Source: Rugalucina vietnamica (taxonomy: Eukaryota > Mollusca > Bivalvia > Lucinida > Lucinidae). Taken from it: a stretch of DNA of 64,000 bases. Below the pieces are notes generated by a model, which had not been told where the DNA came from, did not search any database, and saw nothing but the letters and a program-made list of their open reading frames with translations. Location of the stretch: positions 13,703,726 through 13,767,725 of the forward strand of contig OZ024876.1 of the NCBI GenBank assembly GCA_964017185.1, given 5' to 3'. Below, piece by piece: positions 41,701 to 53,900 of this stretch (position 1 is the first letter of the stretch; each line of letters begins with the position of its first letter). Position numbers and translations under genes: made by a program.

Positions 41701-44700
41701 TGGTTATGTGACCTGGATTTCGCAATCAAACTTTCGTCTCTACTACCCATGGATGCTCCACATAAAATTTCACTTTGATTGGCCAAGCAGTGTGTATGGA
41801 CGACAGACAGGCCAAGGTCAAGAGATGACCTTGACCTAAATTAATCACATACCTTCATCTACTCCATTAGTTGTTTGCATCTACCATTTTTCAGACCTCA
41901 GGCTGCAATAGTTTTCAAAAAAATCTATAGTTTTCACTTTTTCCCATGTAAAAGCCTATGTTTCCAAATTTGACCTTGCCGTAAAATAGGTCAAGTTCAT
42001 CCAAGGGTCATCATTTTATCAATCTATGATGGGCTGAAGTCCCCGACATACCAAGTTACGTGGAAATCGGCCGACCGGTTCTGGAGAAGAAGATTTTTTA
42101 AATGTTTTACCGTATATGTGCGTGGCGGCCATCTTGGTCATGTGACCAAAATATCGCGAACAAAATTACAATGCCACTACCCAAGGAGGCTCCACATAAA
42201 ATTTCAACTAGATCGGCCAAGCGGTTTCAGAGAAGAAGATCTTTGAAATTGTGGACGACGGACGGACGACGGACGGACGCCGGATCATGGCAATCCTATA
42301 AGCTCTCCTTGTGAGCCTTCGGCTCAGGTGAGCTAAAGAACAAAGCTAACCCTAGACTTTATTGATTGATTTTGATAATAAAAAAGTATGCGTGTGGTAC
42401 TAGATAGCGAAAAGAGGCGACAAGAGGTTCCTTGATTGCGATAAGAGGTGTTATGATGCAACTGCTGCAACACAAAATAGGTATGTCAAATAATTCGATA
42501 GTCACTGCATGCTACAAGTGTAAGTATAGGGATTTCTGAAATATTTTAAGGCGACAAAAAAGTGCGAGAGCCTGGCGACAGAGTACTAGTATCACAAACT
42601 GTTAAGTGTTGACCCAGTACTGTTTCGATTAAGAAATTGGACTACCTTCGTAATCGCGATAGCCGCAGTATGCCCCCCCCCCCCCCTTTCATTACTTAAA
42701 GGATCTCAGTTTTATTTTAATTATCATGTTTTAAAGAAGCAAAATTAATATTTTATCTCAATTAAACTAAATTAATATTTTATCTCAATACATTTTTTTT
42801 GTCTCTATTGCTTGATAGAAATGTCTCTTTTTGCCTCTTTCACATCTTTTCGCTATCTGGACCTACTGAAAGTATGATATACATTGATAGTATAATTATG
42901 CCGTACATGTATGTTTCATGTATGCACCGGTGTGAAGGCTCTGCAATGTATTTTGTTCAAACGATTAAAAACTTAATTTCCTTCTTCCTGTCATTTTGTG
43001 TCATAATGCTGAACAAAATTTAAGTATCATCATGACTTTGTCCCAGTGGCGGAAAAATAACGCGGACCGACCGGGGCTCGAGCCCAGGGTCTCTCGTTTA
43101 CCGTGCGAGCACTCTACAACTGAGCTACATGTCAACCGGTTACATTTTCTCCCTGCTTAATTAGATTCGCCCCCGAACCTGCTCGGAACCATGCTGGAAC
43201 CGATGAGACAGTCACTTTGCTGCTCGCAGTCCGAGCACGGACACACTAAGCAGGGTTGAAAAAAGAACCTAGCCCGACCGGGTTTCGAACTCGGGGTCTC
43301 TCGCTTACTCTACCATTGTTTCAACGGTTCTGGTATGGTTCCTAGCAGATTCGGGGACGAATCTAATTAAGCAAAATTTCGATTAATTAGTAAAGTTCAG
43401 ATACTCAGAAAATTTGTACTCCTTCTGTAGAATGCGTAGTAAAAAATTTGCAGGAATGATAAAAATGCGCTTAACAATAAAACCCAATATTTCTAGTTTT
43501 ACCGAGAAAACGCCATGAAAACAAGCCGACAAAACACATCATGGTGAAAATTCAGGAAAAAATAAAGTAATTTGTAATGTCATGGTCAAAATGCACTACA
43601 AAGGTCTAATAAATTCTGATTTCCAGGTCAAGTATTCAAAGTCCTGGAAGAGGGGGAAAATAAATCTCGTGGTGCAGTTTCATATAAAAAAAATCATATA
43701 ATGGAAAAAAAAAGAAAATTGGGGTTTGTCCATCAGGTTATTCTGCATAAATAAAATGGATATACAAAATGCTGATATAAACATTTTTTTAGTTAATACT
43801 TATTTGTTATAGAAGACTTTATGGGTATTTACCATGTATAAAATCTTACAATATTCTATGATAAGTACTTTTGTGAAATTCATGTTACGTCGTTCTTCAT
43901 ATCTGTGGCTTCTTTAACCATTATTTCAAAACAACAAAATTTTGCCAACATTAGCAAGAAATGGAACAAATATTCAAACAAATGAATTTAGCCTAAGCTC
44001 TATATTCATTACAGCTACTTCCTGGGCCACCGGTATGTTCAGATCATTTTTAAAATTTGAGATATTTTAGTTTCAAAGTCATAGCCAAAATGTTCCGTTC
44101 TGATATGAAAAGAAATAGGTAGCACCTAGACTGTTTCTGTGATTTGCGGTTGCTTTGATTTCATTGGGTACGTGAAATACCAACGTGGACCACAATGACA
44201 CAGTTTTCGTTTTGCTTGTTAGCATTTTGATTTTAGTTTCGTTGCTCTGCTTTGGAAGTCATATGTGGCACACAATTGACTATTTAACCATTTTCACTTA
44301 AATAATTCAGAGTTTTGAAAATTTGACAAATTAACTAAATTGTATATATTTTCTCTACCCTTACCACGCAAATTCGCAGGTAAAATTTTATTCCTTTCTT
44401 TTTCTTAACGCCAAACATTGCATGATTTACATTTTCTTCATTTAGCAAGACTGTGCTTGTGATGATTTCTTGTATCTTGGCATGGCTGTGTGTAGTTGCA
44501 TGGTTATTTTAACACTCGATATGTTGAATAATTCAACAACGTATTTATTATTCATTATTTCATTACCTTTCTGCATGCAATAAACTTGACAAGCGATTCT
44601 TCGGTTGATGCCCGTCAGTTTTGTAATTAATTCTAACACATATGCGAGTTGTCTGGCATGTAAACAAGGCAAATAACAGCAATTTAATTTTATTCCTTTC

Positions 44701-47700
44701 GGTCGATTGATTATTCTTCCGTGCACATTTGATTTGCTCGAGCAGATTTGATTGCTTTATAATAAACTAATACGACGTGTACAGTCTACTATTCGAAAAA
44801 GAGGTTTTCAAAATAAATATTTTCAACTGTCTTATTATATAACGATTATTTCCCGCCTGGTTGGGACTTTAAATTTAATTGCATCGATTCCTGGTCCCTC
44901 TAGTCGCTCTGTTCTTACTTCGGATATAGGGAACTTACTTGGAAGCAGGTGTCAGTAGATAAATAGCACGTATAGTGTATCGCATATGGCTCGTCATTTA
45001 ATGACCAAATCAAAAAGCCAGTTCATTAAAATTTGAGATACTTTGTTTCCAGAATATGTAAATACTTCTGACATCAACAAATAGTCTTTATTTCCGACAT
45101 AGTGCCTTCTGATGAATCCTTGTTCGGAATCAGTTATTTGACTAATACAGAAAACAAAACGTCCAAATGGCAGTCAAAGCATATATTTAGACTTGACCAA
45201 AGCTTTGCAAAACAGCAAATCATGTTTTCTTTCAACAATTCTACTTATTGCTTAAAAAGTCCTGGAAGTAAAACATTTTTTTTACTTTTTTACCGTGTCT
45301 GAGATGCTCGCTTATCCCGTGCAATGAACAATTATGGGAGACAGGCCATAGAAAAATTGCCCAAAGCAAGTTTCAACTATTTTACATCAATTTTGATATA
45401 ATTATTTCAAACGGTTGCGAGTGCAAAGGATGATAATCCGTTCAACCAGAGGATGTTAAGGTTTGCATGACATTTCTTCTGAACAACAATTTAGCAAAGC
45501 ATTTGCACTAAGCCACTTTATTAGATTTCCCTTGTCGAGAAAGAAATTATTTTCAAGGTTGTTAACATTTAACTCGACACACGTCTTTAATTCCTCACAA
45601 ATAAACTAGTTATAGGAGTCGTTAGCGGGTCACACTGTGTAGCCAGAGATATCTAATGCTACTGAGAACAACCAACACAGATGAAATCAATATAAGGCTG
45701 AATGATGTAAATACTTGTATACAAAGTTGTTCCCAAACATGAATTTACTCCCTATTGTCACATAGTTAACTCATATAAGCCTGATGGTCATTTTGTGGGA
45801 CATAGGCAAACAGCATAGCCCCAGATGTGACGCCGCAGAACGCGGCGTCCCATCTAGGGCTATTCTGTTTGCACAGAGAAATTTCGTCGAAAAACAAGAT
45901 AAAAAATAAAAATCACACCTAACACTCCTAAAAATGAAAGTGGACTCATCCAATTGATAATGGCGAGAGAATCCATTCGTCAAATATGGGTTAATCTGCG
46001 TTGATTGTTTGTAACGTTGGTTGTCCCTGCATTGCCAGTGTTAATTCTTCACAAATATATTAGTTATAGAAGTCGTGAGGGTGGTATTGTTTTGTTTTTG
46101 AGGTTTGTGTTAAGGTGTTTACACGGTAGATGTTTGTTTCGTCCACCATTGTTTTGACTTCTCTTCTGATATAGACAAGTAGTTTTAACTCGTTAGTTTT
46201 TATTATTACCAGTTTGAAGGTGGTCCCTGCCTGGGCCTTTTTTCATGTGGTAGAAAAACACCGGTGAGTAAAGCTGAGTTTGAATCGTGCGGTGAACATC
46301 AGGAAAACATGTCCGTGTAATGTATACCCCCTTATACCCCAGTTTTATAGAGTAAAACTGGGGTATGCAGGGGTATACCTGTTTTTCTTATTTTTGCTCC
46401 AAAACATAGATTGTGGGTACTCGTTAGAACCGCCTCATCGAGTGTGTACCCACAATCTATGTTTTGAGCAAAAATAAGAAAAATATCAAAAATTTTCTAA
46501 TGAAAATTTCATTTTTTACAACTTTAAAAATTTCTGTATATTGCATGGGCGTGTTTTCGTAATGAAGTTAGCAGTAGGTTCCACTGGTGTGAAACTGGAA
46601 ACAACATGCGTGTGTTTTGTGTTTGGATTATAGGAAGCTTTAAACCAATGTTTGTTCCATATCGCTCAAATGCATTAAAACACAAAATAATACACGTCAT
46701 TGATCGAAATCGTCAATCTGGTGTCCAGCAAATGCAACTCACTGTGACATATGTACATGTAACCACAAAACAAATCCTGCAAAGAACCGATTTGACCCGA
46801 AAGATAAATAGTAGCTATTGTCGTGTGCAAAGGCATGCAACACGTGTCGTGCAAGTTCATATACATAATGTATAAAACACAAACTACAAGAATCGTCTGA
46901 AAGCATTGTTCCCGAAGCATTAGTTCGAAACGTGTACAACGTATAAAAAGGGGATGTTCCGCATGCGAGCTTAAAGGGACTATACTGTATTTGGAAGATC
47001 AATGCCTGACACAGTTGGAATCACAAGTCAAAACATGGATAATGCCTTTTCTAATTTGTATTCAGTGTGCGTCTGATTATTTTGATTTATGTCGATTCGC
47101 GAGACTTTTCGTCTTTATTATCAGATCGAAATCAAATCTTGCACCCCTTTTGATGGAGAAAGCAATAACATTCAATTTATACGAAACCCTGACGAGATGA
47201 TCTTTCATTTATCTAAAAGCTTGAACTTGAGGAATGCGGTGATTTAAGTACTACTGGTTGAGCTATCATGTTGAATACCGACTGAAAAACAAATTAAAAT
47301 ATTGTACAATGTAAGTAAACTACTGATGTAATTCAAAAATCGGCACAAATATTTTTGTGTGCGCATATAAAAAGTCTATCTTTTTCCTGTCTGGTTTGGA
47401 ATTATTAAGACAATTGCTTCAGTTCACGGACTTTGTGTTCTTACTCTGTTTTACTCGTTTTCTTATTTCGCGTCGTTTTTACAACCAGTAATTGCATCGA
47501 TTGTCCCGCTAGCAATGCAATTTTCTGACACCGGTATTTAAACACGTTTTGGGTATGCAGTGGCATATTTCTGCCACTTTCATTTGAGTAAATTTCAAAA
47601 TTCCATCAGGGTATATATCCGAAATCAACATAATGCAAGAACAACAATTTGTAATAAACGATAATTTAACTAAATTGAACTTACATGTACTATGAATGAC

Positions 47701-47868
47701 TGAGCAAATGCCGCATTAACCATTGTTTCGTTTCTTTTTTAGTCTTATGGCATTTGACAGTATTTACCATTTAAATACGTTCATTTAGGCATGTTGATTT
47801 GTGCTATTGAGTTTTGCATGTTTCAGTTACATATTAAACGCTTTCAAATATGCTTGACATAATATGAC

Positions 47869-47919
<51 letters not shown>

Positions 47920-50900
47920 AATCCGTATTTATGAAATGCAAAAATAACTTAAGATTTTATATTCATTATCTTAATAAATAATGGCTGAATTTTAAACTGA
48001 GTGAAATGAATGGCAATGCCGAACGAGTACACGTATTAAATAGCTCCATGACGCCTGATCGATTTTTTTCACAACGCTATGCGAATGGTAGTGTTGAAGA
48101 TTGTCGACTGGCGCTAAAGAGACGCATATACTACTACTTGAAACCACATTTATAAGTACATTTATAAGTTTAAGGCATATGCAATAAATCCACTAGTAAT
48201 ATGTATTATGTACCCTCAAGCATAGTTCCGAAACTATGATAATTTGCTTTAATTTTCAGTTTCTAGCCATTGCAGGGAAGTTTATGAGAATTTTTAACCT
48301 CATATGTCTTATGTTCCTACTTGGGCATTGGAATGGGTGTCTACAGTTCTTGGTTCCCACGTTACAAGACTTTCCTCAAGATTGCTGGGTTGCTATAGAA
48401 GAATTGCAGGTACTCTTCAATACGAAAACTTGCCCATGCAATATAAAACATTTTTCCTGCTGTAAAAATTGAAAATTTTGTCGGATTTTTTTTTTATTTT
48501 TCTTATTTTTGCTCAAAACAGAGATTGTGGGTACACGTTAGAACCGCCTCGCCGAGTACCCACAGTCTATGTTAACGTTTTGGAGCAAAAATAAGAAAAA
48601 TAGGTATATCCCTGCATACCCCAGGTTTGCTAAATGTATGTAAAAGTGGGGTCTAACACGGTCATGTTTTCGTGATGAAGCTATTTTGTTTCCTCTTCAA
48701 GGGCCGATTAAGAATGAAAACGAATAAATTCCTAACGGAGTCAAACCGCATTTATTGTGCAAAATCGCATATACCCTTCGCGAAAACAAGATAAACAATC
48801 TGAATAATCCTCAGAATTCCAACACATTTGTTCCCATGACTAACCTTGCAATGAACGTTTATTTTTTCAGGATGCTCATTGGGGTCAACAGTACACGTGG
48901 TCACTATTCAAAGCGCTTTCACACATGCTATGCATCGGATATGGTCGGTTCCCGCCACAGAACATGACGGACACGTGGTTGACGATACTGAGCATGCTCA
49001 GTGGTGCCACGTGCTATGCCTTGTTTCTAGGTCACACGACCACCATTATCCAATCATTTGATACTTCCAGACGATTATATAACGAAAAGGTATTATTGCG
49101 TGTGTTCGGGGTTCTCCAATGGTACCATTGGTGGGTGATAACATTTGTACCAATTTAATTACCAAAGGTATAGATGTGCAAAGATATGTTGATCGGACTG
49201 CTTAAATAACTATGTTTTCAATAATAATACTCTATGACAGTAAGCAATATATGACCACGTGCTTCACATGGCACTGGAAAAATGTGTAAAACAAATACAC
49301 TAAAAAAAGTTATAAGAGGCCACTATTCAAACTCATTTTTAATTTATAAGCCATGTGCAAAATTGAATGATTTTTTGCCTAAAGACGTGTCTTTCAAGTA
49401 AGTAAAGTTAAAAAGTGTTCAGAAATAATTTTCTTTCACTAAACGCATTTTTTGTATAAAAGTGCAAAAATCAATATTTTTGAATAAAAATTGATTAAAG
49501 CGCAAAATTTATTGAAATAAGGGCCGGGTGTCATCAAAGGGGCCATTCCAGGCTGGAAAAACATCAAACATTCGAATTTTCTCAACTTATAAATTTTTTA
49601 CGCATTTTTAAAAAATCGCTATTTTCGAGAATTTTTTAAAAATCAACAATGTACCTCTAAAGGATGTTCGCTGCCAATGAAAAAGTATTCAAACTTTTTT
49701 TCTAACCACTCTTTTTTGATTCCAAAATACAACACAAGACATTTGAAAACAAAATAAGTATAGGGTAGTGTGCATTTTTTCCAGCTACAGGCCTCTGAAT
49801 GAGATCTCTGAGCACAATGTTTTAAATTTGGTAAAATTGATTTAATTTTTAATTCTTTGAAACATACCTGTCTTGAACAATCATACACCTAGAATGCTTT
49901 CAAAAGTCGTAATATTCACGTAACGCGGACTATTTTGGACCAAAAGCATAGAAAAAATTGCAACTTGGAGTGGATGACAAATTTTTACGATTCCTTTTTC
50001 AACCCTACCCCGATACTTGAAAAGTTGGAAAAAAATCAATATTTTGAATTGTGCCAAATTCATATTTGTTGATTCAAACTTTTTCTTGTATTTTCACACA
50101 ACATAGAACTTGGTAATATTGTTCGAATAAAAGAAAGAAATATATAGGGTAGTGAGCATATAAGAGAGAACCAACAACTTGAAAATCGCCATTTTCAGCC
50201 TTTCTTCGGCTGTTTTGTTTCTAAAAGCCCATCATGTTCATAAAACCACCTAAAACTTTAATACCAGCACACTAAAGACACAAAGACTGACTTAGAAGAC
50301 CATGTACACATATACTGCTGCTAAAATAAATATCGAACTAGTGCAATTAATTTTAAGATGTGTTATATTCAAGCTTAATCTACCCTACCCCCTAAATTTT
50401 ACTGACAACTAAAATTTTCTGAAAAGTTGCAGAAAATGGGGTGAAAAAATGAAGTTTCTTAGATTGACAATTTTCATGGCTCATTCAATGCATATCATCA
50501 ATATGTATCCAAATGTAAAATATTGGGAAAATATCTGCAACCGTTTACGAGATATTCAAGAAAAGAAAAACCGGAAGTTCCGAAATGTCAAATGTTAGCA
50601 GCGAACATCCTTAAACATGTTAATCCCTATAAATTCACTTTTTGTGGCCTGGAAATGAGAAATATACCTCGAAAGAGCTGTATTATACGATTTTTGAGGA
50701 CAAACAGGTCACGAATGCCGCACACTTCCTGTTTCAATTCCAAATTTTAACGACCAAAATAACAAAATCTGTGGACGATTTTTAAAATTTTCATAGTCTA
50801 TCAGAGTTAAGCATTAAACATAAATAATCTCTGAAAATTTCAATGCCGTGCTGCTGCTAATAACGCAACCAGAGAAGAACAAAGTTTGTATGCAAAATGC

Positions 50901-53900
50901 ATACAAAAAGCTGAATTCCTGTTATTCATGTTGCTGTCTTCTTGCATTTACAAAACTGAAACGAAAATTCTTATTGCAGCAACACATATAACATGATTTT
51001 TATCATACATCGTAGCAGTCAATAACGCTTTCAAATAAAGTATAAAACAAAAACGTCGTAATATGACATTTAATTTGATGTTAATAAAGTGTGACTTTTT
51101 GAATTGAGGGTAATTGAGGGTACCTTTACTCATGCTTGGTCTGTGTGAAAAGTATCACAGAGATTGGAATGCAGAAACTCACAGAGGCACTGTTAGACAT
51201 TGGTTTATTCATATGACCATGAATTGTAATTGATCGTATTTTACTTTCTGAACTAGAAGGAAAAACTATAAGGCGGCCTCTTATAACTTTTTTTTCAGTG
51301 AAGGTGCTCCTTTTACCATGTTTACAAAACTTCATCACGTGATTTCAAGTGGCACGGTCAAAGTATTTTACCTATACTGCTTTATATTTAGTATCAAAAT
51401 ACTATATACAGGCAAAAGTAGGCAATGATAAGGAAATGGCGCAATCAGAAAGAAATTTCCACTTTAAAATCCGAGGTGCCAAAAAACTAAATAAACAATC
51501 AGGCACTTATACATATGGTAAGCCGAATGAGTAGCTATTTTCCGAATAGGCGGCCACTCAGTTACTCAAAACTTCACTAACGAGAGGCCCATGGGCCACA
51601 AAGCTCGTTGAATGTAAAATTTATGGCCACCCGACAATCAAATCAAGTGACATTTCTGAAAATAAAAATCCAATATTGATCTCCAATGAGACTGCAGAAA
51701 TATAGAATTTTCACTTTTCCCATTTTAAGTCTATGGAAATTGAAAGTTGCCGTAGCAACCAGAGTTCTTATCTAACTGGAAAAATGAAAATGCATCAAAA
51801 TGGCTTGCTTTGTTCCTTTTTGTTATATTAATAATTGAACAGATGTTTTAAATTTTATAACTAGAAGGCCTCGTTTGACTCAGATCCAGCCGGTATTGAA
51901 AGGGAAATCATAATCTTTTACATTTAAGTTAAGCTTTTAAAAAATTGTTACTATAGCATACTTATGATCGCGATGTACGACAAGTGATGGTTTGGGCATC
52001 AAGCCGGTATTGAAAGGGAAATCATAACTTTTTACATTTAAGTTAAGCTTTTAAAAAAAAATGTTACTATAGCATACTTATGATCGCGATGTACGACAAG
52101 TGATGGTTTGGGCATTTATCTCATCTAATACGAGTATATATCAGAATTTAATAATTATGGTATCATTTTGGTATCATCACATTGGCAATTTTTCGATTTT
52201 AAGCATCCATACATCACAAGGTTTAAAAATATTTGTGAAAAGTTTTTATGAGGTTTGATTATACGCCGGGATATGCATCTTTGTAAGGGGTGGGTGTGGG
52301 AAAATGCTTACAGCAGGTTAAAATCCGTGGAAAGATTTACACATTATCTTATTTGATAATCATTCCCCCTTTCATAAATCTTTTTTACTGTTATTCTAAG
52401 TATATTCTCGGAGATGTACTAGACAAATATTTTCAAAAATGTGAAAAAAATATTTCATGCAAAAAAATGTATTTTTGCCCTAGAGTGCATATATGTAAAA
52501 ATGTATTTGTGCCCTAGAGTGCATATATTCATTTTTTTATTTTTCAATTTTGTTTTTGGCAAGTAGTTTATGAAAACATTTACAATTTAAAACACATTCA
52601 TTTGATATATTTTAGATCTATTCCATGAAAAATGAAATGGAAAATATTTCAAAAAGTATGTTTATCATTTTTGAAAATCGATAACTTTTTAAAAAGCATG
52701 GATACCCCACAAATATTTTTGAGTAGCATTCCATCTCAATTTTAAGCGGTCTTAAAATGATAATTTTATTAAAAAATTTTACTAACAAAAATTGGTATCG
52801 AGACACCTTAATACAAAGGGTCGATGAATCGGTTTTAGGTCGCAGAAACGATTAACAGATTTGAGATTTGAAAAAAAAAATCGGCTATGCACAGTAAATC
52901 ATCAATATGTCCAAAGGGATTATAAACACGGGCAGCATTTGATATAGATCAAGCACATCGAGACGGATCTATTACTAGGGCATACTAATTCGATTTGCAA
53001 TACAAGATTTACATAGTCTGGTTCAGTATAGTAATAACGTCTTAGATTATTGAATCCTAGTTCAAGACAAGAAAAGCACAAAAACCGATAACCTACATGA
53101 TATAGAATAAATTGCTTCGTTAAATCCAAACTACATGACGCTTCATAAATATAGGTACAACGCGCAAATAAAAAGAAAACAATGGCCAGGCATTGCTACA
53201 AGCATTAGCAATCATATGTACATGCGACCAAATAAGGAAACCAATAATCACGCAACATACAAAAGGAGCATGTGCTTAACAGGGGGAGGAGTTATTTCCC
53301 AAAATGTGGCCACTCAACCATACGTACAACAATCGAATCAAATAAAAGAATGTGTCCATATAAAGCATCACTACTAAAACTGACAATTAAACGGGAAGCA
53401 GAACCAGCCACACCAGAACCAACGCCTTAGAAAGGTCAGCAATATAATCCCAATTACTCTATATCTAGAGTATGTACTATCATGCAACTAGTGCAAACAA
53501 ATGACATGGATATTTGAGAAAACATACAATTTTATAAAATAGAAAGCTCTTGATTGCTCTATTTTCGATTAATCTGAAGACTGTCGTTTTGTTCTAGTTC
53601 AAGCAGGTAGAGGAGTACATGATATATCGCAAGTTGCCTCGGTCTCTGCGCTCGAAGGTTACGGAGTACTACGAACACCGGTATCAGGGTAAAATGTTCG
53701 ATGAGGAGCGAATCCTCGGCGAACTCAACGAATGCCTCAGGCAGGTGAGTATCCTAAATGTAATTGTTTATTTATTATGAAATTTCTGCCAACATATATA
53801 TATACAAATACATATATGCGACAAGGATTGGGCGTAGGCAAAGCCTAAATGTAATTGTTATACTGAAACAAAAAAGAAATACGCAGGTCACTTATACAAC

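Noticed and set aside
43056..43138. Possible tRNA gene on the - strand
   Set aside because: Box A and box B resemble a tRNA, but no acceptor stem pairs and the anticodon arm is irregular; better explained as a SINE head.
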